From: Flagellimonas aurea
Lineage (GTDB): Bacteria > Bacteroidota > Bacteroidia > Flavobacteriales > Flavobacteriaceae
Length of the DNA: 64,000 nucleotides
Assembly: GCF_017313785.1 (NCBI RefSeq)
Contig: NZ_JAFLNL010000002.1
Coordinates: 372,001-436,000, forward strand
Reading direction: 5' to 3'
The notes beneath the pieces were generated by a model, which was not told the origin of the DNA, searched no databases, and saw only the letters and a program-made list of their open reading frames with translations. Position 1 is the first letter of the stretch; each line of letters starts with the position of its first letter. Shown in pieces: positions 54,990-63,477 of the stretch. A program made the position numbers and the translations under genes.

Positions 54990-56414
54990 GTGGATTATAT
55001 GGACCACATGCTCATACCTATCCTCATTGCACTCTACATTCTGGTTGCACTGACCATGGTCGTAAGCTTATTATTAAATGGAGTGAGACCCAGCAAGACC
55101 TTGGCTTGGCTGTTGGCCATCTTTACCATCCCCGTAGCAGGTGTCCTACTCTATATTCTGTTCGGCAGAAATAGGAGAAGGTCCAAGATGTTTTCCTTGA
55201 AAAATCAGTTTAATCCCATCAAACCATTGGAAAACGCAAATTGTGATCCCCAAATCTCTGACGATAAGCTCAAAATAACCCATTTGATCAACAAGACAAC
55301 CCATTGCGGCATAACGTGCCATAACGATCTAGAGTTGTTGAAGGATGGAAAGATCACCTTTGAAAGCATCTTTGAGGCCATCGAAGGGGCAAAAGAGCAC
55401 ATTCACTTACAATATTACATTTTTGAAGATGGCGAACTGGCCGATAAACTTCTGGATATTTTTGAAAGGAAGGTGGCCAATGACGTAACCATAAGATTAC
55501 TCTACGATGGTATCGGCAGTTATTCACTAAGTAAAAAATACCTCAAAAAACTCAAGGATATCGGTGTTGAAACAGCGCAGTTCCTTCCCTTTAAGTTTGG
55601 AAGGTTTCTGGCTTCATTAAACTATCGGAACCATAGAAAAATAATTGTGATCGACAATAAAATAGGGTTTACCGGTGGCATCAATATTTCGGACAAGTAT
55701 CTTAGGGGCGACCAAGCATTGGGGAAATGGCACGATACCCATTTGAAAATAGAAGGTGAGGCCGTTGACTTTTTGAACCGATTGTTTGTTACGGACTGGT
55801 TTTTGGCCAGTGGCAAAAAAGTGGATGCTTCCAATTTTAAAATCCATGCAATCCATAAGCGTAAAACTTCACTACAAATTGTACCCAGTGGCCCGGACGA
55901 CGATTTTGATGTAATGGAACAGGTCTATTTTTCCATTATCAATAGCTCTCAAAAATACCTCTACATCGTAAATCCGTACATAATTCCAAACCATGCCATA
56001 TTGCAGGCACTCATGACGGCAGCTTTGAGTGGTGTAGATGTGAGGATTTTAATGTCGACCACCACCGATATCAAATTGGTGGACTGGTGCGTTAGGGCCT
56101 ATTTTGAGTCATACTTAAAAGCGGGCATTAAAATATATTTATATGCAGATGGCTTTTTGCACAGTAAGGTGATGTTGTGCGACGACGAGATTGCCAGCAT
56201 AGGAACGGCAAACTTGGACAATAGGAGTCTGCAGCAAAATTATGAAGCACAAGTGTTTGTTTATGACAGCGACTTATGCAAAAGGATGAAATCTGATTTT
56301 TTAAAGGATTGTGAAAAATCATTGATTTTGAACGATTACAACAAATACAAGGAAAGGCCTTGGATTCAAAAATTGATTCAGGGCTTTGCCAAATTATTGA
56401 GTCCTCTACTATAA
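54990..56414 (+). CDS. cls: Cardiolipin synthase
   Basis: A 474-aa phospholipase-D-superfamily enzyme: two N-terminal helices (LIPILIALYILVALTMVVSLLL, TLAWLLAIFTIPVAGVLLYILFG) and two HKD motifs, NHRKIIVIDNKIGFTGG (His215) and FLHSKVMLCDDEIASIGTAN (His391). It makes cardiolipin from phosphatidylglycerol at the inner membrane. Its stop overlaps the convergent D-LDH gene's stop by 6 bases. Another ATG at 54999 is possible. Confidence 0.94.
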   Translation: MDYMDHMLIPILIALYILVALTMVVSLLLNGVRPSKTLAWLLAIFTIPVAGVLLYILFGRNRRRSKMFSLKNQFNPIKPLENANCDPQISDDKLKITHLINKTTHCGITCHNDLELLKDGKITFESIFEAIEGAKEHIHLQYYIFEDGELADKLLDIFERKVANDVTIRLLYDGIGSYSLSKKYLKKLKDIGVETAQFLPFKFGRFLASLNYRNHRKIIVIDNKIGFTGGINISDKYLRGDQALGKWHDTHLKIEGEAVDFLNRLFVTDWFLASGKKVDASNFKIHAIHKRKTSLQIVPSGPDDDFDVMEQVYFSIINSSQKYLYIVNPYIIPNHAILQALMTAALSGVDVRILMSTTTDIKLVDWCVRAYFESYLKAGIKIYLYADGFLHSKVMLCDDEIASIGTANLDNRSLQQNYEAQVFVYDSDLCKRMKSDFLKDCEKSLILNDYNKYKERPWIQKLIQGFAKLLSPLL

Positions 56415-57416
56415 GGTCACCGTTTCAAAACCCAGCTCATTTTTACAGATTTTCCCTTCTTCCCAACAGTCCAAATTATACATTGTGGTCTCGGCAATCC
56501 TCAACAAGGCCTCTTTGGTGGCAAATGCTTGGTGTGGGGTTAGAATCACATTGGGCATTTCTATTAGTTGCTTTAGGAGGTCATCGGTAATGCCCGTTTT
56601 TCTGTTATCCTTATAGAAAACACCTCTTTCATACTCGTATACATCGGTGGCATACCCTCCAAGGTGTCCTCCTTTCAGGACCTCAACAAGGTCTTCTGTT
56701 TTTACAATGCCACCGCGCGCCGTATTTACCAACAGCGCTCCTTCCTTCATGGCCAAGAACATGGGTTCATGTAGTATATGGTGGGTTTCGTAGTTCAACG
56801 GTACATTGATGGTGATAATGTCCGACAGTCTGCACAATTTCTCCAAAGGAAGATATTCCAGATCATAATGGTTTTCCAGATAAGGATTACGATGCAGGTC
56901 ATGTGCCACAACTTTGCATCCAAAGGCATGGAATATTTTCACCAAAATAGAGCCGATTCTACCCGTTCCAAAAATACCGACTGTTTTTCCGTTAAGGTCA
57001 AACCCCATTAAATTGTCCAATGTAAAATTGTATTGTTTTACTTGGGCATTTGCCTGAATCAACTTCCGGTTAAGTGCCAATGTCAAGGCTATGGTATGTT
57101 CAGCAATGGCGTGTGGGGAATATTCCGGAGCATAGGCTACTTTTAGCCCTATACGTTTGGCAGATTTGACTCCTATGTTGTTATAGCCCGTAGATCGCAG
57201 CGTAATGTACTTGACACCAAGGTCGTGCAGTATTTCCAGTACTACCAGACTTGCATCATCGTTCGAGAAAATACAAACGGCATCGTAACCTGCGGCCATT
57301 ACCGCCGTTGTGGAATCCAAGGCTTCGGGCACAAACACCATTTTATGCCTGCCTGCGTTCAATTTCTCCAAGTTTTTTATCTCAAAATCCTTGGCACTGA
57401 AAACCAATACTTTCAT
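56409..57416 (-). CDS. D-2-hydroxyacid dehydrogenase, D-lactate dehydrogenase type
   Basis: A 335-aa NAD-dependent dehydrogenase: nucleotide-binding GIFGTGRIGS in the middle, catalytic Arg in VNTARGGIVKTEDL and the active His in LTPHQAFATKEAL. The long form with KVLVFSAKDFE at the start is like fermentative D-lactate dehydrogenases (LdhA). It would reduce pyruvate to D-lactate with NADH. It lies 18 bases after the 148-aa gene and shares its Fnr-like promoter, fitting low-oxygen use. Confidence 0.88.
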   Translation of the reverse strand: MKVLVFSAKDFEIKNLEKLNAGRHKMVFVPEALDSTTAVMAAGYDAVCIFSNDDASLVVLEILHDLGVKYITLRSTGYNNIGVKSAKRIGLKVAYAPEYSPHAIAEHTIALTLALNRKLIQANAQVKQYNFTLDNLMGFDLNGKTVGIFGTGRIGSILVKIFHAFGCKVVAHDLHRNPYLENHYDLEYLPLEKLCRLSDIITINVPLNYETHHILHEPMFLAMKEGALLVNTARGGIVKTEDLVEVLKGGHLGGYATDVYEYERGVFYKDNRKTGITDDLLKQLIEMPNVILTPHQAFATKEALLRIAETTMYNLDCWEEGKICKNELGFETVTL

Positions 57417-57434
57417 ACGTGTTCTTGATTCAAT

Positions 57435-57878
57435 TTAATTCAACAATCTTTTTTGTTTTCTGTGCTTGATCACTTTTGATATGATATCGAACATGAGGTT
57501 CTTGGTATGCCTGTACTTCATAAAATAATCGGACACATCCATGGACAAATCGTTGTGGGTATCCAGATAGGCTGCTTCCATTTTTTCTTGATCAATATCA
57601 TCCACCATGATCTGGAGCTGATTTTCATGCAGTTGCACCCTTTTGAACAAGTCCACCAAATCCTTTTCGGATTGGTTCAAGGATTGCACCAAGGGCTGTA
57701 CACTTTTGAACATATCCGAATCGATAATGTCCAGTGTATAATCCTTCACCATGGTATTCAGAAATTTTTGCTCGTCTCTGGCAAATTTCAATTCAGAAAA
57801 CCACTTTTTTGATTCCTCGTGCAGCTCCTCTGCACTGAACCACTCTTTAAGCCTCCTTTTGTTTGATTTTGTTTCCAT
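57435..57878 (-). CDS. Hypothetical helical protein, operon partner of D-LDH
   Basis: A 147-aa protein from ATG 57878 (METKSNKRR); the frame is open to 57908. It is entirely helical and charged, with coiled-coil-like stretches (LVQSLNQSEKDLVDLFKRVQL). No family was recognised. It may belong to the low-oxygen regulon because its promoter carries the TGAT-N4-ATCA site, and it is followed by D-LDH in the same operon. A role in metabolism or ribosome/stress physiology cannot be inferred. Confidence 0.7.
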   Translation of the reverse strand: METKSNKRRLKEWFSAEELHEESKKWFSELKFARDEQKFLNTMVKDYTLDIIDSDMFKSVQPLVQSLNQSEKDLVDLFKRVQLHENQLQIMVDDIDQEKMEAAYLDTHNDLSMDVSDYFMKYRHTKNLMFDIISKVIKHRKQKRLLN

Positions 57879-57931
57879 AACGGTAATTTGTACATAGTTA
57901 CATGTCATGTATCGCCTAATTCTAGGTCAAT

Positions 57932-57974
57932 CAAAAATAGACCACAATCGTTTGATGTATAATGATTTAAATCA
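57932..57974 (-). promoter_or_regulatory. Fnr-like site and promoter of the D-LDH operon
   Basis: TGATTTAAATCA at 57963-57974 is a perfect dyad. The perfect -7 box TATTTTTG is on the minus strand at 57939-57932. Centres are 33 bp apart. Confidence 0.7.
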
Positions 57975-58000
57975 TATCAAACAATTGATTATCCGGATTC

Positions 58001-58417
58001 TTAGTTTCGACCGCCCTTCCCAAAGGATTTTTTTACCAATGCCTTTATCTGGTTTTCGGTCATGCTGTCCGCAGTCTCCTTCTTCTTTACTTTTTCGGCC
58101 AAACGGGAATGCCTTGTTTTTAGGGCGTCCAAAAATTTATCCGGCGTTTCTGCAGGGCCAAAAATGACTATTTCGTCGGCATCTGAAACTTGCTCGGCAA
58201 TCTCTTCAAAGTATTTTTTTAATTGGTGTTTCTCCCTTTCAAGATATTTGCTGTCCTGTACCACATCCTGTGGACCCCATTTTGTTTTGGAACGCGAACC
58301 TCCCTTTGGGTTAAAAAAGTCAAGTTCCGAGGGAATATTAAAAAAACTTTCCTTGTCATTGTTAAGGACCACTCCTTTGGCTTCTTGCTTATCCATCCAT
58401 ATTCCTACTTGTTTCAT
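58001..58417 (-). CDS. Hypothetical protein, possible eRF1-domain-like fold
   Basis: A 138-aa protein beginning MKQVGIWMDKQEAKGVVL. The string ADEIVIFGPAETPDKFLDAL resembles the third domain of eRF1/pelota-like proteins, and the N-terminal beta strands fit an RNase-H-like or host-attachment pattern. Such bacterial proteins (BaeRF-type) may act on ribosomes under stress. That relation is suggested by eye and is weak. It lies among universal stress protein genes and has a poor match to the Fnr-like promoter pattern upstream. Confidence 0.6.
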   Translation of the reverse strand: MKQVGIWMDKQEAKGVVLNNDKESFFNIPSELDFFNPKGGSRSKTKWGPQDVVQDSKYLEREKHQLKKYFEEIAEQVSDADEIVIFGPAETPDKFLDALKTRHSRLAEKVKKKETADSMTENQIKALVKKSFGKGGRN

Positions 58418-58490
58418 ACCATCATCCTTTTAATTATAATTCCTTTTAACATGGGCATTCTTCGGCCATGACCAGTATATCGGTTTTGCT

Positions 58491-58533
58491 GGAAAATACA
58501 AGGATTCATACTTCTCTACAATGATTTATATCA
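58491..58533 (-). promoter_or_regulatory. Fnr-like site upstream of the 138-aa gene
   Basis: TGATTTATATCA at 58522-58533 fits TGAT-N4-ATCA. At 33 bp centre-to-centre the minus strand reads TATTTTCC (58498-58491), matching the -7 box in 6 of 8 positions. This is the weakest box of the set. The site also lies just outside the stop of the neighbouring usp gene. Confidence 0.45.
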
Positions 58534-58553
58534 CTTGATGGGGATAATCTTAC

Positions 58554-59396
58554 TCAAGTAGTATATGGAAGTACCATAAAGGGGACTTTACTGTAGAGAC
58601 CTATTTTTTTGATGACGGGGTCCAAAAAAAGACGCTCCAAAAATGAATGTTTGTTCTTTACCATGACCAGCAATTCAACGGGGTGCTTTTCTTGAAAGGC
58701 ATTGATGGCCGGTATCAGTTCTTGGTCGGGCAGGTCGTAGAATTCATGGTTGTGTTCCAACAGTTTTCCTTCCAATCGTACTTTTTGGTTTATTTGTCCT
58801 TCATCGAGTCCTTCTGGCGAGGATATGTGCAATATATGTAGCTTGGAATGCTCTAGCTTGGAGAATTTGAGCAGAAAATCCAGGTGGGCTTTTTGGTAAT
58901 CCACTTCATAATCGGTAGGGAACAAGATGTTTCTTGGTGGTTCATATTCAAAATCATTTGGGATCACCAAAACCGGTACTGCAGATTTTTGGATTACCTG
59001 AACCGTATTGGAACCAAAAAGAATTTCCATAGCTCCTGTGGCACCTTGTGTTCCCATCACAATAAAATCGACACCCTCCTTATGGGAAATGGAATCCATC
59101 TCTTCTGCCAGCGTATTAAAGGCGGCATGGGACACAAAAGTGTGCTTGGCGGGATTGGACAGGGGCTTGATTGTTTTTATGGTATCCTCCAGAGTTTCCT
59201 CTACACTATTTCTTTGAACATCCGGTAATCCCAACTGTCCAGGGCTGCCCAGTGTATAATCCACTCGGTAAATGGGAGGTGTGTAGGTATGCACCAAATA
59301 AAACCTGCAGGTATGATCTTGCAATAACTTCAAGGCATAGGCAATGGCATGGAACGCATTTTCGGAAAAATCGGTGGGCAATACTACTTTGATCAT
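58554..59396 (-). CDS. Tandem universal stress protein (UspA)
   Basis: A 280-aa protein with two Usp domains (about residues 1-145 and 150-280). The first begins IKVVLPTDFSENAFHAIAYAL and has the nucleotide-binding MGTQGATGAMEILFGSNT motif; the second begins NILFPTDYEVDYQ and is degenerate in the loop. UspA proteins support survival in starvation or low oxygen. The promoter at 59428-59470 carries an Fnr-like site. Confidence 0.93.
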   Translation of the reverse strand: MIKVVLPTDFSENAFHAIAYALKLLQDHTCRFYLVHTYTPPIYRVDYTLGSPGQLGLPDVQRNSVEETLEDTIKTIKPLSNPAKHTFVSHAAFNTLAEEMDSISHKEGVDFIVMGTQGATGAMEILFGSNTVQVIQKSAVPVLVIPNDFEYEPPRNILFPTDYEVDYQKAHLDFLLKFSKLEHSKLHILHISSPEGLDEGQINQKVRLEGKLLEHNHEFYDLPDQELIPAINAFQEKHPVELLVMVKNKHSFLERLFLDPVIKKIGLYSKVPFMVLPYTT

Positions 59397-59427
59397 TACT
59401 CAGACTATTTTAAAACCCTAATTATAT

Positions 59428-59470
59428 CAAAGTTACACAAGCTTTCCCAGTCATGGTATGATTTGCATCA
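59428..59470 (-). promoter_or_regulatory. Fnr-like site and promoter of usp (58554-59396)
   Basis: TGATTTGCATCA at 59459-59470, and a perfect -7 box TAACTTTG on the minus strand at 59435-59428, with centres 33 bp apart. The start codon is 31 bases beyond the box. Confidence 0.7.
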
Positions 59471-59508
59471 CATGGTTCCAAAAAATCGAAAGGATAATCT
59501 TTCAAACC

Positions 59509-60342
59509 TTATTCGTGTATCACATAGAAGGGTATTTTTGTATGAAAACTGATTTGTTCCACGATGGAATCGAACAAAACCTGCTGTATAAAATTGATAT
59601 TCTTGGCTACCATGAACATCATATCAATTTCCCGGCTTTCCACAAAACATTGAATGGCAGACTTCACTTTTTTGTTGGTAATGGTGTGAAAGCTATGACC
59701 TTCTTGGAGAGTTTCCTTTATAAAATCCAAAAGATATTCTTTATTGTTCTTTTGTTCCTCGGTCAGGTGATCGCCCTCCTGTATTGCATGCATAATACGA
59801 AATTGCGACTTGCCCAGCCTCACCATTTCCATCATGGGTCGAAGGATTTTTAAAGAATAGAAAATGTTCAAGTCTGTGGGAAAGGCAATTTCCCTGGGTT
59901 TGGACAATTCAACATCCTCGGGAACCACTAGGGTATTACATTGGACCTTGGTGATAACATCTCCGGTATGGGTTCCCACTACCTTTTCCTTGATTCCCGA
60001 TGCTCCCTTGGTCCCCATCACAATAAGGTCGATATTGTTTTCCTGAAGGTGCTTTTTGATGGTGGGGATAAAGAACCCATATTCGTGCAAAGGGAAAAAG
60101 AAATGATTGGCCTCCAAACTGTGCTCCCTAGTTTCCTTGACTAGATCGGCCAATTCCTTTTTGGTGCTTTCGGTGACCTTATCGGTTTCCGGGTAAAGTC
60201 CGGCATCGTTTTTAGTATCTAGGAGCGTACCAACATGGAGCAAATAAAAGTTGCATTCCAAAGAGCTGAACAGCATCTGCGCATACTTGAGTGCCCTGAT
60301 GGAGTTCTGGGAAAAGTCGGTCGGTACCAGAATATTCTTCAT
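59509..60342 (-). CDS. Tandem universal stress protein (UspA), second
   Basis: A 277-aa protein from ATG 60342 (MKNILVPTDFSQNSIRALKY) with two Usp domains. The nucleotide loop of the first is MGTKGASGIKEKVVGTHTGD; the second begins REIAFPTDLNIFY. The frame is open to 60405, but that stretch overlaps the promoter elements at 60363-60404, so the inner ATG is the start. It is a paralogue of the gene at 58554. Confidence 0.92.
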   Translation of the reverse strand: MKNILVPTDFSQNSIRALKYAQMLFSSLECNFYLLHVGTLLDTKNDAGLYPETDKVTESTKKELADLVKETREHSLEANHFFFPLHEYGFFIPTIKKHLQENNIDLIVMGTKGASGIKEKVVGTHTGDVITKVQCNTLVVPEDVELSKPREIAFPTDLNIFYSLKILRPMMEMVRLGKSQFRIMHAIQEGDHLTEEQKNNKEYLLDFIKETLQEGHSFHTITNKKVKSAIQCFVESREIDMMFMVAKNINFIQQVLFDSIVEQISFHTKIPFYVIHE

Positions 60343-60362
60343 TATGTCATAAATTGTGGGCA

Positions 60363-60404
60363 CAAGTTTATCATTCACAAAAAAATAAGGAATGATAAAT
60401 ATCA
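60363..60404 (-). promoter_or_regulatory. Fnr-like site and promoter of usp (59509-60342)
   Basis: TGATAAATATCA at 60393-60404. TAAACTTG on the minus strand at 60370-60363 matches the -7 box in 7 of 8 positions. Spacing is 32 bp. Confidence 0.6.
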
Positions 60405-60431
60405 CTTACACTATTTATGGCATTGATTTAA

Positions 60432-61478
60432 TTAATGTACCTGCTCCAGAGCCTCCTTGTCGAGTACCAAAATGTTTCTATTTTCGATGGCAATAAGTCC
60501 TTCTTGTTTAAAATCCGACAACGTTCGTATCAAACTCTCCGTTGCAATGCCCGCAACGCCTGCCAAGTCGCTTCGCGTAATTTTTAAGGCCTGTTGTTTA
60601 TCCCTGTTTATTGCTTTGGAAAACAGCAAAAGAGTTTGCGCCGTTTTTTTTCTCACCGAACTGTATGCCATTTGCAACAACTGCTTTTTTATTTCCGTGA
60701 GGTTGCCCGCAATAACATCCATCAATTCCAGTGAAATGCTTTTATTGTCCTCTAAAATGGCCTTGACCTTTTCTTTGGATATACCCGCCAGTTCCACGTC
60801 ATCGATGGCAATGGCATATTCCTGATACGGCAAATGGTCTGTCAATGAAGTAAACCCCAGAAAATCGTCCTCGGCGTATATGGAGGTAATCAGTTCCTTT
60901 CCTTCTTCATCCAGACTACAACTTTTGACGACGCCTTTTAGGATAAGGAATACCATGTTTGAATGGTCTCCGCTGTTATAGATAACCTCGTCCTTTTTAA
61001 AGGAGAGCTGTTCTCCATGATCATCAAAAAAATTTTTTAGTTCGTTCAGGGTACGTATCTCATCCTCCCTTACCTGTTGTGGCCGCTCCTTGAGCATGGT
61101 ATCCATTTGTTTTGCCTTTTCCAAGCGGCACTCAATGGCGGACAAAAGCTCTTCTTCTTCAAATGGTTTTGTCAAATAATCATCGGCACCAAGATTCATG
61201 CCCCTCCTCACATCCTGTTTTTCGGTTTTGGCAGAAACGAAAATAAACGGGATATGGCGTGTGCTTTTGTCTGATGATAATTCTTCCAAGACCCCGTATC
61301 CGTCAAGTTCGGGCATCATAATATCGCAAAGTACCAAATCGGGGAGTTCCTTTTTTGCCATATCCACAGCTATTCTTCCGTTTGATGCCGAACACACATT
61401 AAAACCGGACAATTCCAACAATTCTGCTACATTTTCGCGTAGCGTAGTGTCATCTTCAACCAGTAAGATTTTTTTCAT
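60432..61478 (-). CDS. Response regulator fused to a Crp/Fnr-type DNA-binding unit
   Basis: A 348-aa protein with a receiver domain (Asp52 in LVLCDIMMPEL), a cyclic-nucleotide-binding-like domain (about residues 145-260; VIYNSGDHSNMVFLILKG) and a Crp-type HTH (about 270-345; SDLAGVAGIATESLIRTLSDF). In that helix Glu and Arg occupy the positions that contact GA in TGA half-sites. No Cys cluster for an iron-sulfur sensor is visible, so activity is probably set by phosphorylation. The gene overlaps the PAS kinase by 23 bases and is the likely regulator of the TGAT-N4-ATCA sites. Confidence 0.9.
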   Translation of the reverse strand: MKKILLVEDDTTLRENVAELLELSGFNVCSASNGRIAVDMAKKELPDLVLCDIMMPELDGYGVLEELSSDKSTRHIPFIFVSAKTEKQDVRRGMNLGADDYLTKPFEEEELLSAIECRLEKAKQMDTMLKERPQQVREDEIRTLNELKNFFDDHGEQLSFKKDEVIYNSGDHSNMVFLILKGVVKSCSLDEEGKELITSIYAEDDFLGFTSLTDHLPYQEYAIAIDDVELAGISKEKVKAILEDNKSISLELMDVIAGNLTEIKKQLLQMAYSSVRKKTAQTLLLFSKAINRDKQQALKITRSDLAGVAGIATESLIRTLSDFKQEGLIAIENRNILVLDKEALEQVH

Positions 61479-62985
61479 TTTCCTTGTTATTTATTGGTAT
61501 GAACAGAGTGAACGTAGAGCCTGTCCCCATTTCACTCTTAAAAGTTACATTTGCGTTTAGGTTGTTCATATGTTGCCGCACAATATTGAGTCCTATTCCC
61601 GTCCCTTGAACGGTTAGCACATTGGTGGCCCTAAAATATCTGTCAAAAATAAATGGCTGATCCTCGGGCGGTATACCAAACCCATTATCCAAAATATCAA
61701 TTTTCAGTTGGTCATTTTCTTGGGATACCTTCAATTCAATATCCGAATGCTCAGGAGAATATTTTATGGCATTGTGAACTAAATTGGAAAGTGCCAATCC
61801 CATGATTTTTTCATCAAATTCCACTACAATCCCATCGATATCCCTTGGATACTGTATCCGCTGGCCCTCTTTTAAGAGCATATTGGCGTCGTACACTACC
61901 TCATTTATCAACTTGCTCAGCGGAAAAGAGGTCATGGAATAATTCACCTTACCGAGGTCCAAACGCTCGATGGAAAGGAAATCCGTAAGTATATTATCCA
62001 GATACTTTACCTTGGATTTAATGGTGGTAATGTGTTTGTCCCGCTTATCCTGCTGTTCCGATGTGGTATATTTTTTCAAAAGGGATGTTGAGGTCAAAAT
62101 ACTGGAAAGCGGTGTTTTAAACTCATGGGATACCAAGGAAAGAAATTTGGTCTTTAGCTCGTTTAGCTTTTTCTCGGCCTGTAGTGCCTCCCTTAATTGT
62201 TGGGTTCGTTCCTCTACGGTATTTTCCAGTTGCTGTGTGTAATTTTTCCTCTCGGTAATATCCAGAACAATTGCCACACACACCCTCCTTCTCCCGATAA
62301 AGGAGAGTTGGAGATGTACCTCGACCGGATATAGGGAACCGTCCTTTCGTTTATGGATGGTTTCAAAAATCACCTTTTCCTTTCGTCCCAAAATTAATGG
62401 CGATATCAAACGTTCCAAAACATCCTTGGTGACCTCTGGTTTAATGTCCATTACGGACATCGTGCCCAAATCCTGCATATTGTACCCCAAATTCATTTGG
62501 GCACCACGGTTCACATTGATAAAAATAAAAGATTCCGCATCGAACACATAAATTTCGTTCAGTGACTCATCAAAAATCTGAAACCAATAATCTATGGTCT
62601 GTTCGGCCTTCTTTTTTTCAGTGATGTCCATGATCAGGGCCAAAACATATTGCTTTTCTTGAAGCTTGAAAGGGTTAAGGCTAATTTCCAATGGAAACTC
62701 TTCCCCACCTTTGCGAATTCCAACCAGGTCCAACCCCTTTCCCATTTGCCTGGCCTTGCCCTCGCCCATAAATTTATCGGCCAGTTTGCCATGTTTGTGC
62801 TTTGCGCGCTGTGGAATTAAAATGTCCAAAGGTTTGCCGATAAGCTCTCCCTCCCTATAATCGAACATTTTATTGGCCGCTTTGTTGCTCGCGGTAATTT
62901 TCTGTTGGGCATTGACAATGACTATGCCCTCGGAGATAACCTCCGAAAACATACCCAATATGTTACTTTCTTCAAATTTTTTCAA
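61456..62985 (-). CDS. PAS-domain sensor histidine kinase
   Basis: A 509-aa kinase with two PAS domains (about residues 10-130, with ITASNKAANKMFDYREGELIG; and 135-250, with DAESFIFINVNRG), a coiled coil, His287 in SHEFKTPLSSIL and a HATPase domain (NLVHNAIKYS, DNGFGIPPED, GTGIGLNIV). There is no membrane helix, so the signal is internal; a PAS may bind a redox cofactor or oxygen. The stop codon lies 23 bases inside the start of the REC-Crp gene, so the two are translated together and form a pair. Confidence 0.93.
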   Translation of the reverse strand: MKKFEESNILGMFSEVISEGIVIVNAQQKITASNKAANKMFDYREGELIGKPLDILIPQRAKHKHGKLADKFMGEGKARQMGKGLDLVGIRKGGEEFPLEISLNPFKLQEKQYVLALIMDITEKKKAEQTIDYWFQIFDESLNEIYVFDAESFIFINVNRGAQMNLGYNMQDLGTMSVMDIKPEVTKDVLERLISPLILGRKEKVIFETIHKRKDGSLYPVEVHLQLSFIGRRRVCVAIVLDITERKNYTQQLENTVEERTQQLREALQAEKKLNELKTKFLSLVSHEFKTPLSSILTSTSLLKKYTTSEQQDKRDKHITTIKSKVKYLDNILTDFLSIERLDLGKVNYSMTSFPLSKLINEVVYDANMLLKEGQRIQYPRDIDGIVVEFDEKIMGLALSNLVHNAIKYSPEHSDIELKVSQENDQLKIDILDNGFGIPPEDQPFIFDRYFRATNVLTVQGTGIGLNIVRQHMNNLNANVTFKSEMGTGSTFTLFIPINNKENEKNLTG

Positions 62986-63003
62986 AACAATTCCTAAAAT
63001 TAG

Positions 63004-63046
63004 TGATTTTGATCATGCATTAATGTCAATTGGATCAGTATATTTA
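63004..63046 (+). promoter_or_regulatory. Fnr-like site and promoter of the TerB-like gene
   Basis: TGATTTTGATCA at 63004-63015. TATATTTA at 63039-63046 matches the -7 box in 7 of 8 positions, with centres 33 bp apart. The site also lies 19 bases upstream of the PAS kinase start on the other strand and could affect both. Confidence 0.55.
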
Positions 63047-63069
63047 ATCTTGAGTTAAAAATTAAGAAA

Positions 63070-63477
63070 ATGTTGGAATCTGAAAAAAATCAAGTGAACG
63101 AATTATACCAAAATCTAGGAAAACTCTTTTATGCTATGGCCATGGCTGACCATAGTGTTCATATGAAGGAAATGGAAAAGCTGAACGAAGTTGTCCGTGA
63201 CCATTGGCTGGAGGTTGATGATATTGAAGATGAATATGGAACCGATTCTGCTTTTCAAATTATTTCTGTTTTTGATTGGTTATTGGAATATCAAAAAGAC
63301 AGTGAAGAGATTTACGAGGAGTTTGAAGCATTCTATGTGGAGCATAAAATTCTGTTCACCCCAAAAATCAAACATTTGGCCATGTCCACTTCAAGAGCGA
63401 TAGCCGCAGCATTTTATGGGAGCAATAAATCGGAACTTATCCTATTGGGCCGCCTGCAGTTACTCTTCGAAGAATAA
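63070..63477 (+). CDS. TerB-like small helical protein
   Basis: A 135-aa all-helical protein with KLFYAMAMADHSVHMKEMEKL near the N-terminus, the acidic TerB-like pattern (A-x-AD...E...L), and a central DIEDEYGTDSAFQ. TerB and DjlA-type domains bind metal or membranes and appear in stress operons. It is divergent from the PAS kinase and convergent with the usp at the window edge, the stops being adjacent (63477/63478). Its promoter carries the Fnr-like site. Confidence 0.65.
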   Translation: MLESEKNQVNELYQNLGKLFYAMAMADHSVHMKEMEKLNEVVRDHWLEVDDIEDEYGTDSAFQIISVFDWLLEYQKDSEEIYEEFEAFYVEHKILFTPKIKHLAMSTSRAIAAAFYGSNKSELILLGRLQLLFEE

